From an uncultured Gammaproteobacteria bacterium (GTDB lineage: Bacteria > Pseudomonadota > Gammaproteobacteria > Pseudomonadales > Pseudohongiellaceae), in contig CAISYX010000290.1 in assembly GCA_903889815.1 (NCBI GenBank), positions 1 through 17,867 on the forward strand: DNA of 17,867 nt, given 5' to 3'. The notes beneath the pieces were generated by a model. The model was not told the origin of the DNA. It searched no databases and saw only the letters and a list, made by a program, of their open reading frames with translations. Shown here one piece after another: positions 7,020-14,524 of the stretch. The position numbers and the translations under genes were made by a program. Position 1 is the first letter of the stretch. The number at the start of each line of letters is the position of its first letter.

Positions 7020-7970
7020 TCACGCACCGAACAGCGTGCCGACCCAGTCCGTGGTCATCTGCCAGTAATGCGTGAGTCGGCTGGGCTGATTGTCCATGGG
7101 GCGGTCTGCCAGGCTCCACTCCGTCATGCTCTCGGCATACAGCCGCGTGTTGGGCACGTTCTGCAGTTCGCTCATGATGAACCAGTTCACTGCAGCCTGA
7201 TGGCCAGTGTTGCAGAACGATACCGTCATGGGGGCGGACTGCTGCGGATAGGACGCCAGAATGCTGCTGACCTGAGCCTGCGGCTTGACGCGGCTGCCTT
7301 CGAAAAAGGTCTCGAAGGCCAGATTGCCGGCGCCCCGGATGGTGCCAGGACGCCCGGAACTGGCCTGCAGGCCCTCGAAGAAAGTCTGTGGACGCGCATC
7401 GATGAGACGCGCACTGCCCTCGGCCACCAGCGCCTCGATCTCTTCCGTCGTTGCGCGCCAGTCATTGCTCCACTGTGGGGCGAAGCTGGACGCTGCCACA
7501 GTGCTTGCCTCGGTGCTGCTGGGCAGATTCGCGCCAGTCCACGCGGCAAATCCACCATTGAGGATCGCCAGATCCTGAACGCCCAGGGATTTCAGCGTCC
7601 AGTACACACGCGCCGCGGCACCAAAGTCAGACGCGTTGGAGCCCTGATGCACCACCACCACGGGCGTGTCGGCGCTGATGCCCAGTGTCTGGACCGTGGC
7701 CGTCAGCTCCGACACATCGCGCAGCTGACCAGGATTCTCCTGAGGGCCACGGAACTGCGGGTACGGCGCCGCCACGGCGCCCGGGATATGCCCGGCTGCG
7801 TAATCCCCCGTCACGTGCAGCACGCGCACTTGCGGCGCATTTTGCAGGATGGCGGAGAGCTCGGCCGCCTCCAGCAGCCTGGACCATCCCTGCGGGGCGG
7901 CCAGTGCCAGGCTGGAAAACAGTGTCAACGTTGTTGCCAGTACCACGCGCAGATATCGAGAAGTGATCAT
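7020..7970 (-). CDS. Periplasmic tandem-domain rhodanese (sulfurtransferase)
   Basis: The 316-residue product has a Sec signal peptide (MITSRYLRVV, hydrophobic core, cleavage near SLALA-A) and two rhodanese domains. The N-terminal domain (about 30–150; GHIPGAV, then VVVVHQGSN) has His108 where an active domain would carry Cys, so it is probably structural. The C-terminal domain (about 170–310; LIDAR, then VSFCNTGHQAA) keeps the active-site loop with C253. This inactive-plus-active arrangement is standard for thiosulfate or mercaptopyruvate sulfurtransferases. ATG 7970 gives the signal peptide immediately. It is the first gene of an operon with the YeeE-type transporter 3 nt downstream. A persulfide-bearing periplasmic protein could hand sulfane sulfur or thiosulfate to the transporter; that step is inference. 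Confidence 0.85.
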   Translation of the reverse strand: MITSRYLRVVLATTLTLFSSLALAAPQGWSRLLEAAELSAILQNAPQVRVLHVTGDYAAGHIPGAVAAPYPQFRGPQENPGQLRDVSELTATVQTLGISADTPVVVVHQGSNASDFGAAARVYWTLKSLGVQDLAILNGGFAAWTGANLPSSTEASTVAASSFAPQWSNDWRATTEEIEALVAEGSARLIDARPQTFFEGLQASSGRPGTIRGAGNLAFETFFEGSRVKPQAQVSSILASYPQQSAPMTVSFCNTGHQAAVNWFIMSELQNVPNTRLYAESMTEWSLADRPMDNQPSRLTHYWQMTTDWVGTLFGA

Positions 7971-8407
7971 GATGGTGTACTCGTCCGAGAAAATGCTTGC
8001 GTTGTTGTCAGGGCTTGCGCAGCGGGTCGCTGGCGCCATTCACGACTGAGCACGCGGCCACAGCGCCTGCAAGAAGCATGTTGAGTTCTGCGCAGTGCGC
8101 GGGGCCATTGGCCTGGCCGGCGCGGTCGATGATACCCAACACCCTTGCGGACTTCAGCATTCTTTTCATTGCGGACAGAAACCTGACGTCCGCCGGCCGC
8201 GATCTGCTCAAACATCGACTCTCCGGCTTCGAGCCCGACGAGATCCAGCGTTTCCACCGTCAGCACAATTGCCCTGCCAGGAAAATGCGGCTTTACACCC
8301 GATCTGTGATTGTGAGTGACAGCGGGGAGCCGCTAAGATGATTCCAGCGCACCCGCACTGTGGACGCGCCACACACCTGTTCCAGAAACCTGTCCCGAGC
8401 CGTACCG
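7971..8407. other. 437-bp divergent gap without a convincing gene
   Basis: This is the longest stretch without a supported gene, between the rhodanese (leftward) and a GNAT gene (rightward). Short open frames exist on both strands, for example 8008–8169 minus, 53 codons starting MKRMLKSARVLGIIDRAGQA, but none has a clear ribosome site or recognisable domain. A promoter candidate for the GNAT gene lies at 8310–8339. The length leaves room for the sulfur operon's control region or a degraded gene. Confidence 0.4.
8310..8339 (+). promoter_or_regulatory. Candidate sigma-70 promoter for the PAT-like GNAT gene
   Basis: TTGTGA at 8310–8315 (4 of 6 to the -35 consensus) and TAAGAT at 8334–8339 (4 of 6 to the -10 consensus) are separated by 18 bp. 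Predicted transcription would start near 8346, about 60 nt before the ATG at 8408. This rests on pattern match only. Confidence 0.35.
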
Positions 8408-8908
8408 ATGATCCGCAACGCCACCCGCGAAGACGCCCCGCAGATAGCCGACATTTACCGCCACTATGTGGAATCCACCTCCATCAGTTTCGAGGAAGTG
8501 CCCGTCACTGCCGTTGAAATGGCCGGCCGTATCGATGCCGTTCAGGCACTGGCACTGCCCTGGCTGGTCGCAGAAAAAGGGGGTGTCATCACCGGCTATG
8601 CTTACGCCACTGCATGGAAGGCCCGCTACGCCTACCGGCACAGCGTGGAAGTCACGGTCTACCTGCGTCCGGACACCCTGGCGAGGGGCCTGGGCACCGC
8701 GCTTTACGGCGCCTTGTTCAAGGCTCTCGAACAGAGCCCCGTGCATGCCGTGGTGGCCTGCATCGCGCTGCCCAATGCCCATAGTGTGGCCCTGCATGAA
8801 AAATTCGGAATGCGCAAGGTGGCCCACTTTGCGGAAGTGGGCTACAAACTTGGGGCATGGCGGGATGTGGGTTACTGGCAGGTCAATCTGGACAAGGATG
8901 TGTACTGA
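8408..8908 (+). CDS. Phosphinothricin acetyltransferase-like GNAT
   Basis: The 166-residue product is a complete GNAT of the Pat/Bar/MddA type. It has the N-terminal pattern MIRNATREDAPQIADIYRHY, then GYAYATAWKARYAYRHSVEV, the acetyl-CoA loop RPDTLARGLGTALYGALF (RGLG), and a C-terminal KFGMRKVAHFAEVGYKLGAW. Chromosomal relatives acetylate the alpha-amino group of phosphinothricin, methionine sulfoximine or related glutamate analogues, usually as detoxification; the actual substrate here is unknown. ATG 8408 starts exactly where the family does; an in-frame GTG at 8360 would add 16 unrelated residues. It converges on the next GNAT with a 21-bp gap and no evident terminator. Confidence 0.88.
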   Translation: MIRNATREDAPQIADIYRHYVESTSISFEEVPVTAVEMAGRIDAVQALALPWLVAEKGGVITGYAYATAWKARYAYRHSVEVTVYLRPDTLARGLGTALYGALFKALEQSPVHAVVACIALPNAHSVALHEKFGMRKVAHFAEVGYKLGAWRDVGYWQVNLDKDVY

Positions 8909-8929
8909 GCGGCCTGCCAGCCGTCGGGC

Positions 8930-9490
8930 TCAATTCTCGACGAGGTCGCCACGGACAGGCAGATTGCCTGGCTTGTCGATGCGATAGAACGCATTGACAT
9001 GCTCAATGCCAAACAGGGTTTTGGCTTCTTCATGGGAAAAACGCCCGCCGAGCTTTTCCATGGCGCGGCGCGAGCGCCAGTTGCTCACGCCAATGTGGAA
9101 CCACACGGTGTCGGCCCAACGGAATGCGTGGTCCAGCATCATGTGTTTCATTTCCTGATTGCTGCTGCCGCCCCAGTACTGCCTTGCGAGGAAGGTAAAG
9201 CCGATGGCGACTTCACGGGTGCCGGGGCTCCACTCGTAATAGCGGGACGAACCGATGACCTCTCCTCGGGTATTGTCCAGCACCACAAAGGCGCTGCCGC
9301 TGGCCAGTGCCCCTTCAAAGAACGCTGTGCGGAAGACGTCGCGCTGCCAGCGGGTAGGCTGCGGATGCTGTTCCCAGAGCAGCGGATCCGAAGCGGCAGC
9401 ATGCAGGGGTTCGAAGTCCTCCTCTACCAGCGGACGCAGGGTGAGGGTAGCACCCACCAGCGTGGGGCGACTGTCGAAGCACTGCGCCAT
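8930..9490 (-). CDS. RimJ/RimL-type GNAT acetyltransferase, last gene of the malonate operon
   Basis: The 186-residue product resembles RimJ/RimL-type N-acetyltransferases: RPTLVGATLTLRPLVEEDFE at the start, FTFLARQYWGGSSNQEMKHM over the acetyl-CoA site and IGVSNWRSRRAMEKLGGRFS near the end. Family members acetylate protein N-termini, lysines or small amines; the substrate here cannot be read from sequence. ATG 9490 overlaps the stop of the malonyl-CoA synthetase as TGATG; a GTG one codon earlier (9493) is the alternative start. The overlap indicates translational coupling to the synthetase, making an acyl-CoA-related or regulatory role plausible but unproven. Confidence 0.85.
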   Translation of the reverse strand: MAQCFDSRPTLVGATLTLRPLVEEDFEPLHAAASDPLLWEQHPQPTRWQRDVFRTAFFEGALASGSAFVVLDNTRGEVIGSSRYYEWSPGTREVAIGFTFLARQYWGGSSNQEMKHMMLDHAFRWADTVWFHIGVSNWRSRRAMEKLGGRFSHEEAKTLFGIEHVNAFYRIDKPGNLPVRGDLVEN

Positions 9491-11013
9491 CACAAAAGTA
9501 TTCCCGGGCGTTTCAGGTCAGGCTTGACGACCTTGCCCATGGCATTGCGCGGAAGCGTCTGCATCAGGCACAGGCTCTTGGGAATCTTGTAGGGCGACAT
9601 GCGCGTCTCGCACCAGGACTTGAGCTCGGGCAAGGTCAGCGTTTGCCCGGCTTTGAGCGCGACGAAGGCAGTGACGGCTTCGCCCCAGGTTTCGTCCTCG
9701 ATACCCACCACGGCACACTCTGCAATCTTGTCATGAGTCAGCAATGTGCCTTCTATTTCCAGCGCAGAGAGCTTGTAACCGCCCGACTTGATGATGTCGA
9801 TGGACGAGCGGCCCATGATGCGGTAGTAGCCCTTTTCACGCACGGCGACATCTCCTGTGCGGAACCAGCCTTCGGCAAAGCTTTCCTCGGTCGCCTGGGC
9901 GTTGTTCCAGTACTCCAGGAACACATTGTCGCCACGCACGCGGATCTCGCCGGGAACGTCCTCCTTGTCGATCAGCTTCCCGTCGTCATCGAACAGTGCC
10001 ACGTCCACCCCTTTGAGGGGAAGACCGACGGCGCCCGCACGACGCTCGCCGAGGTAAGGGTTCGACAGGCCCATGCCGATTTCTGTCATGCCGTAGCGCT
10101 CCAGCAGCGTCTGGCCGGTCATGGCCTTCCACTGGTTGAACAGCTTCACCGGGCAGGCTGCCGAGCCACTGACATTCAGACGCATCGACTTGAATGCCGA
10201 CGTGATAGCTTCACGACGACCGGCATCCAGGCTCTCCAGATACTGAATGATCTTTACATAAATCGTCGGCACAGCCATGAATAACGTGTATTTGCGCAAG
10301 CGGACCTGCGTCATGAGCAGATCCATCTCGAAGCGCCGAAACACCGCTACGCGTGCCCCGATCCACAAGCCACAGCACAGGACGTTGACTATGCCGTGAA
10401 CGTGATTCAGCGGCAGGAACAGCGGTATGGAATCCTTCGCCTGCCAGCCCCAGGCCTCGAGGAGGGTGGTGACCTGCGCGCGGATATTCTTGTGCGTACT
10501 CACCACGCCTTTGGGCTTGCTGGTAGTGCCGCTGGTGAACAGGATCATGGCGCGACGCCCGGGCGCAATGGCTGGCAGCTTGCCCGCAACATCCGCAAGC
10601 GTTTCTGCAACAGTCAACATCTTGATATTGAGGGCATGACACAGGATGTGCAGGGCCACAATCTGGTCGGTATCCAGCGACAGACATACGACAAGCCGGG
10701 TGACCTGCGCGCAGGTCAGGGAATGCTCGATTTCCGGCAGCGCACCTTCGGCATTCAGCGGCACTGCAATACCGCCTGCACGCCAGATACCGAGCAAGGT
10801 CGTGACGTAATCAACACTGCCGGGGATCAGCACGCCGATGCGCTCTTCCTTCAGATCGGACTTGCCGTCGAGCAAGCCGGTCGCCATCTTGTTGATCCTT
10901 TCGTGCAGGTCTGAATACGTCCATTCGCCGGCCGCGGTATGCAGCGCGACGCTGGAATTGTCGAACGTGAGCGCCGGAAAACTGCGCGGATGCTGCTGAC
11001 TGCCTTTGTTCAT
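9490..11013 (-). CDS. matB: Malonyl-CoA synthetase (MatB-like, AMP-forming)
   Basis: The 507-residue product is an ANL-superfamily acyl-CoA synthetase. The phosphate-binding motif is ILFTSGTTSKPKGV (about 158–170). NHVHGIVNVL, RYGMTEIGMGLSNPYLGERR and GWFRTGDVAVREKGYYRIMG follow in the usual order. The C-terminal catalytic lysine sits in PRNAMGKVVK (K494). The combination of HVHGIVN and SNPYLGERRAGAVGLPL is characteristic of MatB/ACSF3, which convert malonate (or methylmalonate) plus CoA and ATP to malonyl-CoA, AMP and PPi. Location next to madLM supports malonate. ATG 11013 has AAGGA about 10 nt upstream; a TTG 8 codons earlier is the longer alternative. PRNAMGK fits the PxxxxGK motif by which Pat-type acetyltransferases recognise acyl-CoA synthetases, and a GNAT is coupled directly downstream. 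No malonyl-CoA decarboxylase is present in the window. Confidence 0.88.
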   Translation of the reverse strand: MNKGSQQHPRSFPALTFDNSSVALHTAAGEWTYSDLHERINKMATGLLDGKSDLKEERIGVLIPGSVDYVTTLLGIWRAGGIAVPLNAEGALPEIEHSLTCAQVTRLVVCLSLDTDQIVALHILCHALNIKMLTVAETLADVAGKLPAIAPGRRAMILFTSGTTSKPKGVVSTHKNIRAQVTTLLEAWGWQAKDSIPLFLPLNHVHGIVNVLCCGLWIGARVAVFRRFEMDLLMTQVRLRKYTLFMAVPTIYVKIIQYLESLDAGRREAITSAFKSMRLNVSGSAACPVKLFNQWKAMTGQTLLERYGMTEIGMGLSNPYLGERRAGAVGLPLKGVDVALFDDDGKLIDKEDVPGEIRVRGDNVFLEYWNNAQATEESFAEGWFRTGDVAVREKGYYRIMGRSSIDIIKSGGYKLSALEIEGTLLTHDKIAECAVVGIEDETWGEAVTAFVALKAGQTLTLPELKSWCETRMSPYKIPKSLCLMQTLPRNAMGKVVKPDLKRPGILL

Positions 11014-11047
11014 TCCTGCGTTTTCCTTGTGTGGCAACTGCTACTCT

Positions 11048-11806
11048 TCAGACGAGTGCACGAACTATAAAGTAAAGTACAGACGGGCCCATGAGGCAGC
11101 CAATTCCAGTGTAGAACGTGGCTGTCATTGCGCCGTAGGGCACCAGACGCGGATCGGTGGCCGCAAGCCCCCCTGCCACTCCGCTCGTTGTGCCCATCAG
11201 CCCGCCGAATACCATGGCCGACTGCGCATTGTTCAGACCAATGCGGCTGGCCACCAGCGGCGTACCAATCATCACGAGGATCGACTTCACCACGCCTGCC
11301 GCCACAGCCAAGGCAATGACGTCTGAGCTTGCCCCAATGGCTGTGCCTGTCACGGGGCCGACGATATAGGTGACAGCACCAGCGCCGATGGTAGTGATGC
11401 TTTCGGCATCGGTGTACCCGAAGGCCAATGCCACCAGGGCACCGACGACGAAGGAGACGATCACTCCTGCAAATATGGACACAATGCCCACAACCCCGGC
11501 CTTGCGCAGCTCCTGCAAATGAACGCCGAACGCAGTGGACACGATGCCGAAGTCCCGCATCATGCCTCCTCCCATGAGGCCAATGCCCGCCAGCAGACCG
11601 ATATCCGCAACCCCTCGCGAGCCGCCAGTGAACAGTCCCGCGAAGTAGGCGGCCAGCAAGCCCAGAATGATCGCGATGGCCGAGCCGTGAATACGCCCCC
11701 GAGTGAAATGACGCGACAGCCAGTAGGAAAGCCACACGCTGAGCCCAACGCACAGGAACGCCACGACAAGGCCATTGGCCTGGACCACCGAGCGCAGAGT
11801 CTCCAT
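11048..11806 (-). CDS. madM: Malonate transporter subunit MadM
   Basis: The 252-residue product is a polytopic membrane protein matching the MadM family in length and in motifs: HFTRGRIHGSAIAIILGLLA, then GVADIGLLAGIGLMGGGMMR and TYIVGPVTGTAIGASSDVIA, with Gly-rich transmembrane helices. MadL and MadM together form a malonate/Na+ symporter, first described in Malonomonas rubra. ATG 11806 overlaps the madL stop as TGATG, so the two subunits are translationally coupled, as expected for an obligate heteromer. The matB-like gene starts 34 bp after its stop. Confidence 0.92.
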   Translation of the reverse strand: METLRSVVQANGLVVAFLCVGLSVWLSYWLSRHFTRGRIHGSAIAIILGLLAAYFAGLFTGGSRGVADIGLLAGIGLMGGGMMRDFGIVSTAFGVHLQELRKAGVVGIVSIFAGVIVSFVVGALVALAFGYTDAESITTIGAGAVTYIVGPVTGTAIGASSDVIALAVAAGVVKSILVMIGTPLVASRIGLNNAQSAMVFGGLMGTTSGVAGGLAATDPRLVPYGAMTATFYTGIGCLMGPSVLYFIVRALV

Positions 11807-12195
11807 CAGCGATCCTCTTCCAGCGGGGGCAATGGCGGACTCTGCGGGCCAATTCTGCTCAGGACCGGCACCAGCGCGAAACTGACCAGTACGGCGAGTA
11901 CTCCGGCCAGCACCGCCAGCATGCCACCACTGACTGCTGCCACCACATTCTGGCTCGCTGCCATGGCGACCACTATGGGGATATACATGGCACTCCAGAA
12001 CTTGACACCCTCGCCTGAAGCGCCAATCACCAGAGACTGCAGGCGCGAAGATCCGCCTGCGAGGACCAACATAAGCATCGCAATACCGACTCCACCTACA
12101 TTGGCCTGAACGCCCAGCAATTGACCGAGCAGTTCACCAAGATACAAACCGGCAAGCAGACAGGCCGCCAGGAGCGCCACACCGTATATGACCAT
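11806..12195 (-). CDS. madL: Malonate transporter subunit MadL
   Basis: The 129-residue product starts MVIYGVALLAACLLAGLYLG and holds about four hydrophobic helices, with the MadL signature stretch LLGVQANVGGVGIAMLMLVL and FWSAMYIPIVVAMAASQNVV. It ends in a short cytoplasmic Pro/Glu tail. ATG 12195 was chosen for the AGGG about 8 nt upstream and for the match to the usual MadL start; the longer frame to 12276 adds unlike sequence. It is the first gene of the malonate operon and overlaps madM by the TGATG motif. No regulator is encoded beside it. Confidence 0.92.
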   Translation of the reverse strand: MVIYGVALLAACLLAGLYLGELLGQLLGVQANVGGVGIAMLMLVLAGGSSRLQSLVIGASGEGVKFWSAMYIPIVVAMAASQNVVAAVSGGMLAVLAGVLAVLVSFALVPVLSRIGPQSPPLPPLEEDR

Positions 12196-12444
12196 GGGAA
12201 TGCCCTGTTGATAGTTGATCTTGAAATTCGCGCGGAGATGGGCGGAGTATAGCCGAGCCTCTGCACATGTAGCCACCTGCGGATGGGTGAGTGCCCGCGA
12301 TTTGCCTGCGGCTTCGCTCTTTTTATCAATATCATATGAACAAACGATACCCCCTGTGCCGCGCCCTTACAATCAGGCTAAACTCTGCAAGACAGAGTTT
12401 TATTTCCCTTTCTTGATGTAACAATACTGAAACAGGAATGCACC
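12196..12444. promoter_or_regulatory. Divergent control region, madL operon and esterase
   Basis: This 249-bp gap must hold promoters for the leftward malonate operon and the rightward esterase. It has an AT-rich block at about 12320–12350 in an otherwise GC-rich region. A perfect 8-bp inverted repeat lies at 12380–12400. TACAAT at 12368–12373 matches the -10 consensus at 5 of 6 positions for the esterase, but no good -35 sits 17 bp upstream. Confidence 0.4.
12380..12400. repeat. Perfect inverted repeat upstream of the esterase
   Basis: AAACTCTG and CAGAGTTT (8-bp arms) flank a 5-nt spacer, CAAGA, and are followed by TATTTCCCTTTCTT. It could be a leader hairpin or weak attenuator on the esterase transcript, or a dimeric regulator's operator. 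It lies 45 nt before the esterase ATG. Confidence 0.4.
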
Positions 12445-13335
12445 ATGAGATTAACAATCCTTCTGGCGGCCCTGCTCGCTGGCACCTGCGCTACGCAAGC
12501 CTCGGCGCAATTGACGGAATCGGCGAATTTCGCCGCTGAAATCGAAACCCGCTATCAGGTCAGCATTGACGTGCCTTACACCTCTCAGGGCGGCGCACAG
12601 CTGGCAATGGATGTGTATTCCCGCCGCGATGTGACCACTCCGCAGCCCACGCTAGTGTTCTTCCACGGTGGCTTCTGGGTGGCCGGCAACAAGAACGCGC
12701 AGATTCTGGCACTGCTGCCCTGGCTGGAGATGGGCTGGAATGTCGTGAATGTAGGCTACAGACTCGGCGGGACTGCCCCGGCTCCCGCAGCCGTCATCGA
12801 TGGCTTCTGCGCCCTTCGCGCCATCGCCGCTGAGGCAGCGCGCTTCAACGTCGACACCCAGAAGCTCGTTGTCAGCGGCCAGTCGGCAGGCGGGCATCTC
12901 GCTCTGGCAATGGCAATGATTCCCGACAGTGAAGGCTTTGCAGCGGGTTGTCCGGACGGCACCACGCCTTTGGTGGCAGCAGCCATCAACTGGTTCGGAG
13001 TGACCGATGTGCAGGACGTGATTCAAGGGCCCAACATGGCGGAGAACGCTGCCCGCTGGTTCAATGGCGTGGCACAGCCGACGGCACTGGCACAACGCCT
13101 GTCGCCGATCCGTTACGTCCGCAATGACCTGCCCCCCATCCTCAGCATTCATGGCGATGCCGATGCCGTGGTGCCCTATGCCCACGGTGTGGAATTGCAC
13201 CGGGCGCTGGCGGCCACGAATGTGCGCAACCAGTTGCTGACCATTCCTGGCGGCGGCCACGGCCGCTTCACAGCGGAAGAGCGCACTCGCATCTATGCCA
13301 CCATTCAGGACTTCCTCATGGAAGCGGGACTCTGA
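12445..13335 (+). CDS. Secreted alpha/beta-hydrolase esterase
   Basis: The 296-residue product has a Sec signal peptide (MRLTILLAALLAGTCATQAS, cleavage near SA-QL) and an alpha/beta-hydrolase domain of the carboxylesterase/HSL-like type. Visible catalytic parts are the oxyanion motif HGGFW (74–78), nucleophile S147 in GQSAGGH, acid D238 or D240 in HGDADAVVPY, and H272 in GGGHGRF. Relatives act on small or aromatic esters and on kynurenine-type amides; the periplasmic or extracellular substrate here is unknown. AGGA lies 8 nt before ATG 12445. It is divergent from the malonate operon, and co-regulation is possible but unsupported. Confidence 0.9.
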   Translation: MRLTILLAALLAGTCATQASAQLTESANFAAEIETRYQVSIDVPYTSQGGAQLAMDVYSRRDVTTPQPTLVFFHGGFWVAGNKNAQILALLPWLEMGWNVVNVGYRLGGTAPAPAAVIDGFCALRAIAAEAARFNVDTQKLVVSGQSAGGHLALAMAMIPDSEGFAAGCPDGTTPLVAAAINWFGVTDVQDVIQGPNMAENAARWFNGVAQPTALAQRLSPIRYVRNDLPPILSIHGDADAVVPYAHGVELHRALAATNVRNQLLTIPGGGHGRFTAEERTRIYATIQDFLMEAGL

Positions 13336-13419
13336 GGCATCCTGATCCTGATGTACTGGCACCTGCAGAAAAAGTCGTCCCGGCTGAGTGTCACCAAGGA
13401 CCATCAGAAGAGCGCATGA
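13336..13419 (+). pseudogene. Possible remnant of a membrane PH-domain (bPH2) gene
   Basis: The frame directly after the esterase stop reads GILILMYWHLQKKSSRLSVT then KDHQKSA and stop. The pattern of a hydrophobic end, aromatic YW, basic KK and then RLSVT resembles the junction between the second membrane helix and the PH domain of YdbS/bPH2 proteins. Only about 27 codons survive, with neither the N-terminal helices nor the rest of the domain. From ATG 13351 it could instead be a 22-residue ORF. This is a recognition by eye over a short stretch, so confidence is low. Confidence 0.25.
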
Positions 13420-13733
13420 CGATGGCGGGAGAAACAGACGAGAAGGACAAGGATGATTCCCGCAAGATCGCCATTGCGCTGATCTCGCTGCTGGTGATCG
13501 CCTGGGCGTTCCAGCGCACCCGCACTCAGCGGCGCAGTTCCTTTGGCATGCTGAAGACGATGTTTTCTTCCACCCCAGCCAGCTCTTCGGGTGCCATGCC
13601 GCAGATCTGCCGCAAACGCTCCACCACCTGCTGCACCAGAATCTCCGGCGCTGAGGCGCCGGCTGTCACACCAAAGCGGGTCTTGTTCTCGAACCATTGC
13701 GGCTGGACATCGTCGACACTGTCAATCAGATAA
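13416..13733 (+). CDS. Doubtful small membrane ORF running antisense into ispH
   Basis: This 105-codon frame starts at ATG 13416, overlapping the preceding stop as ATGA. Its first 33 residues look protein-like: a charged segment (ETDEKDKDDSRK) followed by a hydrophobic helix (IAIALISLLVIAWAF) and basic residues. Beyond about 13526 it runs antisense through the 3' end of ispH and loses protein character. A true gene may have ended near 13525 and lost its stop, or this may be chance. Treat as hypothetical. Confidence 0.2.
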   Translation: MTMAGETDEKDKDDSRKIAIALISLLVIAWAFQRTRTQRRSSFGMLKTMFSSTPASSSGAMPQICRKRSTTCCTRISGAEAPAVTPKRVLFSNHCGWTSSTLSIR

Positions 13734-14524
13734 GACTCGCAGCCGAGCCGTTCGGCCAGCTCCTTGAGACGATTCGAATTGGAGCTGTTGGGTGACCCCA
13801 CCACCAGCAGCAGCTGGCACTCCAGCGCCAGTTGTTTCACGGCATCCTGGCGGTTCTGCGTGGCGTAGCAGATATCCTTCTTGCGCGGCCCTTCTATGTC
13901 AGGAAAGCGCACGCGCAGCGAATCGATGATGCGCGAGGTGTCATCCATGGACAGCGTGGTCTGAGTGACATAGGAAAGGCGCTTCGCATCACGTACTTGC
14001 AGACGTTGTACGTCTTCCACGGATTCCACCAGATAGATGTGGCCGCCGTTGCTGTCGTCATACTGACCCATGGTGCCTTCCACTTCCGGGTGGAACTGGT
14101 GTCCGATCAGGACACACTCACGCCCTTCTGTGCTGAAGTTGATGACCTCCAGATGTACCTTGGTGACCAGGGGGCAGGTGGCATCGAAAATCTTGAAGCC
14201 GCGCAGCTCAGCTTCTTCCTTTACGGACTGTGCAACACCGTGAGCACTGAACACCACGATCGAGGCACGTCCGGCCGCGTCAAGCGATGGAATGTCAGCC
14301 AGCTCATCCACGAAGATCGCACCGCGCTGCCGCAGGGTGTCCACCACAAACTTGTTGTGGACCACTTCATGTCGGACATAAATGGGAGCGCCGTAAATGT
14401 CGAGCGCCCGGTTTACGATGTCAATGGCACGGTCCACCCCGGCACAGAAACCGCGGGGGTTGGCGAGCTTGATCTGGGCCACTGCGCCCGTCTGGGACGG
14501 AGTAACATGTTGCACGACAGTCAT
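13526..14524 (-). CDS. ispH: 4-hydroxy-3-methylbut-2-enyl diphosphate reductase (IspH/LytB)
   Basis: The 332-residue product is a complete IspH, the last enzyme of the MEP pathway, which makes IPP and DMAPP with a 4Fe-4S cluster. The three cluster cysteines are C27 (NPRGFCAGV), C117 (IFDATCPLV) and C219 (KKDICYATQNRQ). The proton-relay Glu is E147 in HPEVEG, and TQTTLS is present. It carries about 17 residues before IKLANPRGFC, longer than the E. coli N-terminus. ATG 14524 overlaps the fkpB stop as TGATG. It is the last gene of the ileS–fkpB–ispH run. Confidence 0.97.
   Translation of the reverse strand: MTVVQHVTPSQTGAVAQIKLANPRGFCAGVDRAIDIVNRALDIYGAPIYVRHEVVHNKFVVDTLRQRGAIFVDELADIPSLDAAGRASIVVFSAHGVAQSVKEEAELRGFKIFDATCPLVTKVHLEVINFSTEGRECVLIGHQFHPEVEGTMGQYDDSNGGHIYLVESVEDVQRLQVRDAKRLSYVTQTTLSMDDTSRIIDSLRVRFPDIEGPRKKDICYATQNRQDAVKQLALECQLLLVVGSPNSSNSNRLKELAERLGCESYLIDSVDDVQPQWFENKTRFGVTAGASAPEILVQQVVERLRQICGMAPEELAGVEENIVFSMPKELRR

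Noticed and set aside
8008..8169. 53-codon minus-strand ORF starting MKRMLKSARVLG
   Set aside because: Weak ribosome site, no recognisable family and no coupling to a neighbour.
8930..9490. Tandem GNAT genes as an antibiotic-resistance cassette
   Set aside because: The two GNATs are convergent and belong to different subfamilies; one is coupled to matB. No integron or transposon features flank them.
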